Source of the DNA: Saccharum officinarum
Lineage: Eukaryota; Streptophyta; Magnoliopsida; Poales; Poaceae
DNA: 64,000 bases
Assembly: GCA_020631735.1 (NCBI GenBank)
Contig: CM036215.1
Span: 17,634,346-17,698,345, forward strand
Reading direction: 5' to 3'
Positions within the stretch are counted from its first letter, which is position 1. The number at the start of each line of letters is the position of its first letter. Below the pieces are notes generated by a model. It saw only the letters and a list, made by a program, of their open reading frames with translations. It had not been told where the DNA came from and made no database searches. The translations under genes were made by a program, and so were the position numbers. Positions 55,055-64,000 of this stretch are shown piece after piece.

Positions 55055-55640
55055 TAGGAGTACTGGACGTTGTATTTCGATGGATCGCTGATGAAGAGTG
55101 GAGCTGGGGTGGGACTGGTCTTCGTCTCCCCCCTCGGCGTGCACATGAGGTATATGATCCGGACCCACTTTTTGGCCTCCAACAACGTCGCTGAGTATGA
55201 GGCACTTGTCAACAGTTTGCACGTCGCCACCGAGCTTGGGATCTGACGGCTCGATGTCTAAGAATACTCCCAGTTAATCGTGGACCAAGTCATGAAGGAG
55301 TCAAGTTGTCATGATCCCAAGATGGTGGCATACTGCCAGGTAGTCTGCCTCCAGGAAGAAAAGTTTGACAGCCTCGAACCTAACCACATTGCTAGACAGT
55401 CGAACGAGGCAGCAGATAAGCTCGTGAAGTTAGCATCCGGTCGGGCACCAGCTCCCACTGGTGTCTTCACTAGCGATCTGCATAAGCCCTCGGTCACTTA
55501 CCCAGGGTCGGCGCAGGACAGCAGCGGGCCACCCATGCCAACCTTGGGGGCTGACTCGACCCCAGCCCCAACTGACCCTGAGGTTATGCAAATCGAGGAC
55601 TACCTAGCCACAGGGCTCGAACCCCTGCCCGACTAGAGAA
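55055..55640 (+). pseudogene. Tat gypsy second (archaeal-type) RNase H
   Basis: Readable as YWTLYFDGSLMKSGAGVGLV, HFLASNNVAEYEALVNSLHVA, then VDQVMKESSCHD and EPNHIARQSNEAADKLVKLA. The order DGS, EYEAL, NEAADKLA is that of the extra RNase H found in Tat elements. Two stops fall near 55243 and 55258. Confidence 0.8.
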
Positions 55641-56860
55641 TCCCATACCTAGAATGATTGGTCCACGATGCACTCCTAGCCGATAAAACCAAGGCTCGAC
55701 ACCTTGCTCGTCGTGCCAAGTCATTCATCCTGCTAGATCAAGAGCTTTACAAGCAGAGCCTAACTGGAATCCTGCAACGCTGCATCCCTAGTGAGCAGGG
55801 GAAAAGGCTATTATAGGACATCCATGGGGGCGTCTGCGGCCACCATGCAGCGCCACACACTCTTGTCAGAAACGCATTTCGACAAGGCTTTTACTGGCCT
55901 ACTACCGTGGCTGACGCAATTGAGGTAGTATGCTCCTGCGAAGGATGTCAATACTACGCTCGACAAACTCATTTACCAGCCCAAGCGCTCCAAATGATCC
56001 CCATCACTTGACCTTTTGCCGTCTGGGGTCTGGACCTTGTTGGGCCGCTTTAGAAAGCACCCGGGGGCTTTACCCACTTGCTTGTCGCCGTTGACAAGTT
56101 CTCAAAGTGGAGATCATGCGAATTAAATCTAAGCAGGCAGTGCTCTTCTTTACTGGCATTATTCATCGCTTCGGGGTGCCAAACTCCATCATTACTGCTA
56201 ACAGCACACAGTTCACCGGCAAAAAGTTCCTAGATTTCTGCGATGATCACCATATTCACGTGGATTGGGCAGCCGTGGCGCACCCCTGAACGAACGGGCA
56301 GGTCGAACGCGCCAACGACATGATCTTGCAGGGGCTCAAACCAAGGATCTTTAAATGGTTGAACAGATTTGGCCGCCGATGGGTCGCAGAACTCCCCACG
56401 GTCCTTTGGAGTTTGAGGACGACCCCGAGCCGAGCAATGGATTTCACACCTTTCTTCATGGTCTATGGATCCAAGGCCATCCTCCCTACTAACTTGGAGT
56501 ATAGAGTGCCAAGGGTCAGAGCGTACAACGACCAAGGCAACCAAGCCTCCCTGGAGGACGCCGTAGACCAGCTGGAGGAAGCGCATGACGTCGCCCTGCT
56601 TCACTCTGCCAAGCACCAGCAAGCCTTACACCGGTATCACCATCGTCGCATGCAGGGTCAGGCCTTCAGCGTCGGGGACTTAGTGCTTCGCCTCAGACAG
56701 GACAGTAGAGGCCGCCACAAGCTGACACCACCATGGGAGGGCCCATTCATCATCGTAGAAGTACTTTGACCCATCACTTACAAGTTGGCCACCGCAGACG
56801 GTGAAGTCTTCACCAACGCTTGAAACATCGAACAACTACATCACTTCTACCCATAGATCT
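55640..56860 (+). pseudogene. Tat gypsy integrase
   Basis: The zinc region reads HGGVCGHHAAPHTLV and CEGCQYYARQTH. The core has VWGLDLVGP and HLLVAVDKFSKW. The second catalytic segment, normally with an ITDNGTQF-type motif, here reads ITANSTQF, so the catalytic aspartate is lost. [15 protein letters not shown] (third acidic residue region), then YHHRRMQGQAFSVGDLVLR and PPWEGPFIIVEVL follow. Several stops are present. Confidence 0.82.
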
Positions 56861-57579
56861 CTAGGCTTGTCACATGTTTAATCTCAAAAGAATAAAAAGA
56901 ATGCTCATTGTCTCTTGCTTTGTCTAAAACTCTGAGAAAGACCTGACCCTATATTTATTTAGGGTCGGGCCTCTCTCGAGGGCTAAAAGGGGGGAACCCC
57001 CCCCAACGATGTGAGATTTTTATGATACTTTTTGAAACATTTTTTCACACCTGACCCCTTACAACGTTGCTTAAGAAAGCGGATGTTCTAGAAAGTGAAG
57101 AGCCCCTCAGGACAGATTGGTCGGACTGTAAGAAACCTACACCCCGGTAGTTATGGTGCCTTTGGTCACCAGTCTGGTCCTAAGGGTTGACTCGTACTTC
57201 TAGAAAATCTATGAACTTAACATAACGTGGGGATCAGGCAACCACTCAAAAAACTTTATGAAAAGAAATCCACCCGACCCCTCCAATGGCGACTAGGGAA
57301 TGCAAGTATGTTTGGAGTACGAAGATCCTCGGGTCAAGTTAACTAGGCTATGAAAAACCTAGGCCCCTACAGTTACAGTACTCTCACCCAACTGACTCTG
57401 ACCTAAGGTATTAGACTCAATTCCAAACACCACAAGACTCAGCGCACTAGAAGGGTCAGGACGAACATGAAAAACTTAGAATGAAAGATAAAATGCAAGT
57501 TTTTGAAGGGGCCCCGAGGGCCAGAGACTTGTCCGCAATCTTAAGTTCTTACACGGGCACCTTGCCTGACACTGTTCAT
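56861..57579. other. Spacer between pol and the antisense ORF
   Basis: Non-coding DNA of the gypsy element. A short inverted pair (GACCCTAT and ATTTAGGGTC) lies near 56945. No gene. Confidence 0.5.
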
Positions 57580-60539
57580 AGATTCAAAGGTGGAGGGACG
57601 ACCTCTTCTTTGAACTTGGCCGCCAGAATCTTTGCTGGCTCCAGCACCTCCTCATCGATTGCATCGAGCTCCTCCTCGAGGCCGTCGATGTTACCCTTGC
57701 TAAGCGCTTCCAGATCAATCTTCTAGTAATGAGACTTGAAGACGGTGAGCGCACGCCGCATCCCAAGATGTAGGGCCTCCTTCACCTAGGACTGAACCCG
57801 CTCGAAGGTGACACCGAGACAACCCTGCAGCGTGCTCGCTCCAGGGCACACCTGGACCGCTCTGAGAGCATCGCATAATAGCTCGACGGTGGCATGAAGC
57901 TTGGAGTGCTCATGCTGCTCCGTCTTCAGGGCCTCTCACGCTGACAAAAGCTCCGCCTCCACCGCGGCAAGCTTGCTCTTCATTCCTAATCATCACAAGA
58001 GATAAGAAGCACATTTAGAGAAAGTGCTCAACAACGAAAGCCAAAGATACTTACCTTCTAATTCCTCAGCCCGAGCCAAGTCTTGCTGACGCCCTTGGGT
58101 CACCGTGGCCCGAAGGGACCCCACCTCGGACTTTAGCTGGCGGTTCTCCTTGGCAACCCAAGAAGCTGCACGCGTGGTCTCCTTCAGCTGGTCCCCCACG
58201 GTAATCTTCTCCCTTCGAGCTATGTTGCACTCTTGGCGAGCCTCATCACACTCACCAAGAGCATGCTCGTGCTCACGGTGGATGGAGTCAAGATCAGCTT
58301 GAAGCCGCTCTGAAGCCTATGATAGCTCATCGCGCTCACTCTTCACCTTTTGGGCCTCCTCTTGGTCCTTACAAGTGCGCTCGATGAGGGCTGCTAGCTT
58401 CTCCCCTGACTCTTTGGCATCGGTGACTGCCTCATCATAGCAGATACGAAGGTCTGCCATTTTGTTGTGAAGGACGGCCATCCTCTTTTGGGCTTCCACA
58501 AGTTGTGCCTCGCCATGGCAATCCTCTGCGTTTCCTCCAACAGGCGTCCCTAGGAGCCCTGCTTGCGACAAAGAAACTCCGACATTGCCCGGCTCTGTTC
58601 GAGCAGTTCCTGTGCAAGAAGTCATGTCAAGAGGTAGCAAGAGGCGAAAGCACCAAATGATAAGCATTCACCTTGCTCGATGCACCTGGCTAGCTGGATA
58701 GATGTCATTGTGCAAGACGTTGAATGCCGTGGTCAGAGCTGGTTTAAGGTCTGGCACCCTGTTTGGATCTGGCTCCAGGACTCCAACTCCTCGATGTCAT
58801 CCAACACAAAAACCGGTGGCGCCTTTGGCTCATTTCGATCCGACCAGGTAAGGTGCGGACCACCCCACTAGAAGGGATCATGCCCGACCCACGCGAGGGC
58901 CGCAGACCCCCCGGCACGGGAGGGTTGGGCTACCTCAGCCAAGTCAGAAGGCTCACCGGATGAGATCGACACCACCTTCGCTTCGACGGTGTTAGGACCG
59001 CCCGTCGTAGCATCTACCGCTTGGGACCTGCCTCCCCCTGCGGACCCAACCTGCAATGAAGGGCCCTTGGGCGTGACCTCCTTCATCGCCTCCTGAGCCC
59101 CGGTGCTTACGCCCGCTCCCACGGTCAGTGCAGGCGTCTCCGCCGTCGGAGGCGGACACACCTCACCCTCCTAAGGGAGCGCCCCCTCGAGAGCGGGATC
59201 CGACCCAAACCGTGGCAGCTCCTCTAGTGCCGCCATCCCCTCCTGCATGGATTCCTCCAACTCTACTTCCGGAAGCACCGCCCCGGCTGATGGGGCGGGG
59301 TTGGCGCCCTCCTACGGCCATGGACGCCAAAGGAATGCTACCTGCCACCTTCGAGGCGGAGACATCCGATCCCGGCACACTTCCAGCTGAAGCTTGGCCT
59401 TGCCGCCTTAGCGCCATCTACGATGCAAGCAGGGGGCTGTCAGGTTGAACCTTCCTACGAGAACGATGGGCATTAATGCTTCCAAACCTCAGGCGTAAAC
59501 AAGCAACAAGGAAGAAGCATCCCTTACCTCAGTGACGTGGGGCGGGGATGTTTTCGTGATGGCTCACTCGGGCTTGACCCCGTGGTCACAGGGCAGGGCC
59601 TCTTCCCGGCCACCACGGTCTCAGCTGTATCGGGCTAGGAAGTGGCTGCGGTAACCCCACCATCTGCTGGGGTCGAGGATCCTCTGCCCTCTCAGGATGG
59701 GCCAACTCTTGCGGCCTCAGGGGCTCCTCTCCCCCGCCCGTCGTCACAGCTCCCCTAAGATCGAGGTCCTCTGATTCACGACGAGGCGGTTCAGCCCACG
59801 GCGATCGCCCCTCGATCGAGAGGGACGACTCCCTAGGTAGCTCCCCCTCTTTGGCCATAGAATCTAGCCAGTCATACTGGTCAACCTCCTCCTCCTCCTC
59901 CTCATCGTCATTGTCATCATCAATGCTTGATAACTCCTCTTCTTTCCTAGCCTACCGTTCTAGTTTTCGGCGCTTGTCGTGCTCCTCCTTCCTTCTGGCC
60001 TTCTCAGTCGCTTTCTTCTTCCCTTCCTCCTTCTGCTTCCTCACCCCTCGGCGTGAGCCCGATTCCGTGCCCTCTGCATCACGTCCTCAGGAAGGGGTGG
60101 GTCAAAGTCGGGGACCAGGCAGAGATTCCCCTACAACCGCCCAAGCCCTAGGTCAAGCAAAAATAAACGTAGAGAGGCTACAGGAAAGGGGGAGGAGAAG
60201 AAGAATGGAGGACGCTCACCATCTCGATGAAGTCATCATCAGGACGCATTGGCAGGTGGCCGTCGAGGAAGGCATCAGGAGGGACACTCCTGAGCACCGA
60301 CTTGATGCGCCTCTTGATCTCCTCCCGATCAAGCCCCATGTCATGAGCACAGTCCCCTCGAGGGGCACGTTCGGCACCATCTCATCCAAGCGGCGTGCCC
60401 GCCGCATCAGTGGCAACACCCTCCTCTCATGGAATACGGTGATGACCCTAGCTCTCGTCATGCCCGCGTCTACTAGACGCTTGACCGCTTAGAGAAGGGA
60501 GTCAATTTTCTTCTTTTCAGAGGCAATGGGATCATAGCC
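57580..60539 (-). pseudogene. Tat antisense ORF, distal part
   Basis: On the minus strand, several frames carry long helical, charged segments. One has AEEL and KENRQLKSEVGSLRATV (about 58000-58190). Another has AQKRMAVLHNKMADLRICYDE and RTCKDQEEAQKVKSERDELS (about 58320-58500). A third at 60216-60461 has RARVITVFHERRVLPLMRR and RLDEMVPNVPLEGTVLMTWG. The upstream half lies beyond the solo LTR. Antisense ORFs like this occur in Tat elements and their role is not settled. The frames are broken. Confidence 0.6.
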
Positions 60540-60544
60540 CCACC

Positions 60545-62513
60545 TGAAAGCTCTATGTTTGGTGTTGGTAATTAGTGACAATGCCTAAGTACTAATTCTA
60601 TGCCTAAGTTGTATATAGCATATGAGGATTAGTACATTCCAAGGTTGGTGGCAAGATGGACATGGTGATCATGATGGCCACACTTGGATTTGGACGCAAC
60701 CCTACGTGATCAAGGCAAAGGTATATGCTTAAGGGTTGTGTTTTAGTAACCAAGACACCTAGTGGGTGTGGTTACATTATAGGATAGATAGCTGTACTAT
60801 AAAGAGGGGAATGACGTGGCTATTGAACTCCTAAGTGCCTCTAGGTGTGCATTTCATAATCATATGCATTTGGATAGAACTAATAACGTCTCAAAAAATG
60901 ATTGTGAAAATGCTAACACACTCACACATGACGTGATCACTTGGTGGTGTTAGCACATTTGCGATGGCATTTGAGTTTGAGTGGTAGAGAGGGTTTGGGG
61001 TCCTCTCTCCCTCCCGTCGAGCTTGCGAGGCGGGATTCAGGTATTTTCGAGGAATTGAAACGTCTATTTTCCTTTACGCCAATGTCGAGATTTGGAGGCG
61101 TTGTCACATGTTGTTTCACAAGCTAAAACATGTGCTAAAGTGACACACTTAGTCTAGCTCATATGTGAAAGGGTGAATCAAACAGAGGCAAACAGAGGTC
61201 ACAGAGGTGACCGGACGCTGGACAGGATGTGGTCTCTGTTTGACCAGACGCATCCGGTCAGTGCTCAGCGTTCGCGCATGTCTCGGTTTTCTGATCGAAC
61301 GCGGTGGCGCGTCCGGTCACGATCGACCGGACGCGTCCGGTCATTGTGGGTGCTTACTGGACTCTAACCGGACGCTGGGTGTAACGCGTTCGGTCAGTTC
61401 TACAGCGCGTTCGGTCACACGTGGAGGCTTACTGGAAATGACCGGACGCTGTCTCTGTGGCATCCGGTTCAGCTAGCGAGCGCGTCCGGTCACTGACTCG
61501 CTGGAGCGCTGCTCGGCTTGACCAGCGTGTCCGGTCAGTTACGGGACCAGCACGTCCGGTCTGTGCGACCAGCGCGTCCGGTCAGTGCGACTATAGCAGA
61601 ATCGAGTGGCTAGCGGCTCTATTCGAAGGGGTACATCTATAAATACTTGTTGGCCGGCTCAAGGCTCACCCTCTTGCACTCTTTAACATACTTGTGAGCA
61701 CTTTGAGCTAAGCAACTCCCCTCCCACTCATCTCTCTTGCTTCTTTGCATATTCGAAGTGAGATTAAGTGATCCAAGTGCATTTGCATTGTGAGATTGCA
61801 TCTAGTTGGCACTTGGTGGTTGATTTGCTGCGGGATTCTTGTTTCTCTTGGTGGTTGCCGCCACCTAGACGGCTTGGAGCAGCTTGGAGGCGTTGGCAAG
61901 AGTTGGTGATTGTTCTTGGCCACCTCCAGTGATTGTGAGGGGTTTGTGCCTACCTCTGCGAAGCGCCAAAGGCAACGTTAGTGGATTGCTCATGTCATTT
62001 GCAACCTTTTGCCATTTGGTAGGTTCTTGTGACGCCTTTTGAGAGGCTCGGTGTGTGACCGATTAGCCACCGAACCATGTGGTGAAGAGGGACACAACAG
62101 GGACTAGCGTGCCGGCAAGCACGTGAACCTCAGGATAAATCTTATGTCATCACTTTCTTGTTGTGACTAATCGATCCTGGTGGTTGTGTATTGTGGAATT
62201 CATCTCTTGATCATATTGATTGGTTGGCTCAATACTTCGCCCCTCGGTGATACCCTCCTAACTCTATCTTGTATTAATTCCTTAGTTACCTTGCTAGCTT
62301 GTTAGTGTAGCTAGTTAGCTTTAGTTGTAGCTAAGTTGTGTGGTTGAGTGCAAATTTACTAGAATTGTGAATTGGTTAGGTGGCTTGCAAACACCCCGTA
62401 GGCTAAGCAAAACTCGCATCTCGCTATTTGTTATATTGATAAACTTGTTTAGCTTGTCTTTGTAGAAATTTTTAAAAGGCTATTCACCCCCCTCTAGCCA
62501 TCAAGACCTTTCA
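60545..62513 (+). mobile_element. Solo LTR of the SIRE/Maximus-type copia family
   Basis: It is 1969 bp, from TGAAAGCTC to CCTTTCA, flanked by CCACC on both sides (60540-60544, 62514-62518). It aligns along most of its length with the LTRs at 21836 and 30413, but with many more differences, a roughly 100-bp extra segment at about 61085-61185 and a weaker CGCG array. No internal sequence remains, so it formed by unequal LTR recombination. It is from an older or different subfamily than the complete element. Confidence 0.92.
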
Positions 62514-62518
62514 CCACC

Positions 62519-63029
62519 GCTGGTGCCACCCCTTGTTCGACGACGACCCCTTCATGACGATGTACTAGTTTGCTCGGCTCTGACGAAGCTGGATCACATA
62601 GCTACCGATGCGCACCGGCACCGTCTTCCTCCTCCTCACCATCTTGAGGAAGACGGTGGCACATAAGTAGTATTTCCATAGGGCAAAGGTGGGCCTGATG
62701 CCCAGATAGCCCTCACACAGGGCGATGAAAATCGCAATATGCAAAACCAAGTTGGGATTGAGATTCTGCATCTCAATCTCATAATGGTGGAGAAGACCAC
62801 AGAAGAAGTTGCTCGCAGGCGTCCTAAACCCCCATTCATGGAAGTGTGCAAAGCTAATGACGTAACCAGAGGGAGGGTTTGGTTCATCCTCGTTGCTAGG
62901 GACAATCCACTCCGGCCGCATGACATTCGTCACCGGACGGAGGAGCCCATCCTCGATGAGCCCCAACACAATCTTCTCACTGAAGCTAGAATGGCCCCAC
63001 GGATCCATTAAGGTGACTAGGAAAACAGT
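62519..63029 (-). pseudogene. Tat antisense ORF, proximal part (gypsy-type transposon domain)
   Basis: The 147-codon frame (start 63008) contains GYVISFAHFHEWGFRTPASN, then FFCGLLHHYEIEMQNLNPN, LHIAIFIALCEGYLGI and FALWKYYLCA. This wording matches the Pfam family called putative gypsy-type transposon (PF04195 as I recall it). It ends at a stop, and the solo LTR begins 50 bp beyond. Before the LTR insertion it would have joined the distal part at 60539. Its function is unknown. Confidence 0.75.
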
Positions 63030-64000
63030 CCAGCAGCGAAGGCAACGACGGTGGCTGTGGGGTGAGTTTTTGATCTTTCTTTATCCCTCTCTCTCGCACT
63101 TCTTTGTTGGGGCAGATGGAAAACGCGAGCACTAGAAAGGCAGAGGGCAGAGGTGTGCAAGAGAGAGGAAAAACCATCGGGTTAAAAAGGGGAGGCCGAG
63201 GGCGATTCGAGCCTCCAACCACCCGCATTAAATGCGTCTGCAAAAATGTCTCATCACATCCCGGATATCTCGGTAACCGTTCGCACACCCCCTGTGAATC
63301 CGCTTCGACACCTCGCACCCTCCGCCTTGCATGCTACGCCTGCCATTATCCCATCACCACACAGGGCTCAAGCCCTCTCCTCTCCTCGGGTCGGTCATAG
63401 GCCTCGGCAGACAAGAGAAGAATATGGAACTACATACGCTCCTTCGGCCCAATTACAACCTAGGGGGTTCAAAGGCTGGCCCACCGTGGGTTCGACAGCC
63501 GCCTCGGGACTCTTGAGTCAAGAGTTAGGAGTGAGTCACCACCTTGGTCGCAAGCCAATGCCCAGCGAATGGAACTTAGACTGCACTTAGACCTACCTGA
63601 GAGCCACAGTTAGTCCAACGAGGATGGCGTGGTTTGACGCACCCCTTCTGTTCCCCTAAGGAATGCACGAAGAATTGCACCGAAGATGAGTGGCCTTCCA
63701 ACTGAACCCCAGCATCAAGCGAGGGTTCGGTGGCTGCACTCATGCCTTAACCTAACAAACGGTCATGACCCTGCATCTAGCAAGGGCTCGGGAGCCACGA
63801 ACGACCCACGAATGGTCACCCCCCACAACACTAGAACTCACATCAACGAAAAATATGATTCATTAAACAACGACGTGTCTTTTAGAAGAATGCCGATAAG
63901 GCAAAATGCAAAAAACCTATCCTAAGCGGGGAACAAGATGGCCTTGACGCCAGGCAGGAAACGCCGGTCAGTAGGGCTTGGCCTTGATGTTGGCTGCCGC
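63030..64000. other. 3' internal region of the Tat gypsy element
   Basis: No gene recognised. Short ORFs lack known motifs. Words such as CTCGGGA recur but no 3' LTR start (TGTCAGG) is present before the window end. Confidence 0.45.

Larger units (their letters stand above)
49405..64000 (+). mobile_element. Decayed Ty3/gypsy element of the Tat lineage (3' end off the window)
   Basis: It starts with a 1039-bp LTR and PBS, followed by gag, protease, RT, RNase H, a second archaeal-type RNase H, integrase, and a long 3' region with an antisense ORF. The second RNase H and the antisense ORF between pol and the 3' LTR mark the Tat lineage (RIRE2/Grande-like). All coding parts carry stops. It is interrupted at 60545-62513 by a solo copia LTR. 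No second LTR was found up to 64000. Confidence 0.88.

Overview
This is plant nuclear DNA, almost certainly from a grass with a large repeat-rich genome. The best fit is the Andropogoneae (sorghum, sugarcane, Miscanthus, maize type). The evidence is a spliced coatomer delta-subunit gene with plant intron borders, a monocot CC-NB-ARC-LRR resistance gene, and nested Ty1/copia, Ty3/gypsy, LINE, Helitron-like and MITE insertions, many with readable target-site duplications. The species is an inference from general resemblance.

Layout. (1) 1-556: 3' end of a short-LTR copia element. (2) 860-8380, plus: six C-terminal exons of delta-COP. All splice phases agree, but the intron between the third and fourth visible exons is about 6 kb and holds an antisense Helitron-like insertion and a MITE. 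(3) 9243-10161: a 919-bp element with perfect 13-bp terminal inverted repeats. (4) 11997-15843, plus: an intronless NLR gene whose frame is broken by one extra A in a seven-A run. (5) 17.4-37.2 kb: transposon-dominated accessory DNA with an old Tat-gypsy remnant, a second Helitron-like terminus, an F-box gene fragment, an Athila integrase fragment and a plastid ribosomal protein L3 fragment. It is split by a young 10.5-kb SIRE/Maximus-type copia element (21836-32338). (6) 37.2-48.7 kb: duplicated repeat units holding long TA tracts with Micron-like MITEs, a 4.2-kb non-autonomous gypsy element with three MITEs inside it, and a 5'-truncated RTE-type LINE. Next to these are repeated Athila-like LTR segments. 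(7) 49405 to the window end: a decayed Tat-lineage gypsy element (5' LTR, PBS, gag, protease, RT, two RNase H domains, integrase, long antisense ORF). A solo copia LTR of the family seen at 21.8 kb has landed in its antisense ORF. Its 3' LTR lies beyond the window.

The only host genes are delta-COP (vesicle trafficking) and the NLR (immunity). They are neighbours on the same strand with no visible functional link. The rest is a stratigraphy of transposition. No operon-like, CRISPR or biosynthetic system is present. The points most worth following are the NLR frameshift, the gene-fragment-carrying DNA transposons, the CGCG-palindrome arrays in the copia LTRs, and the TA-microsatellite MITEs with a paralogous empty site in the same window.
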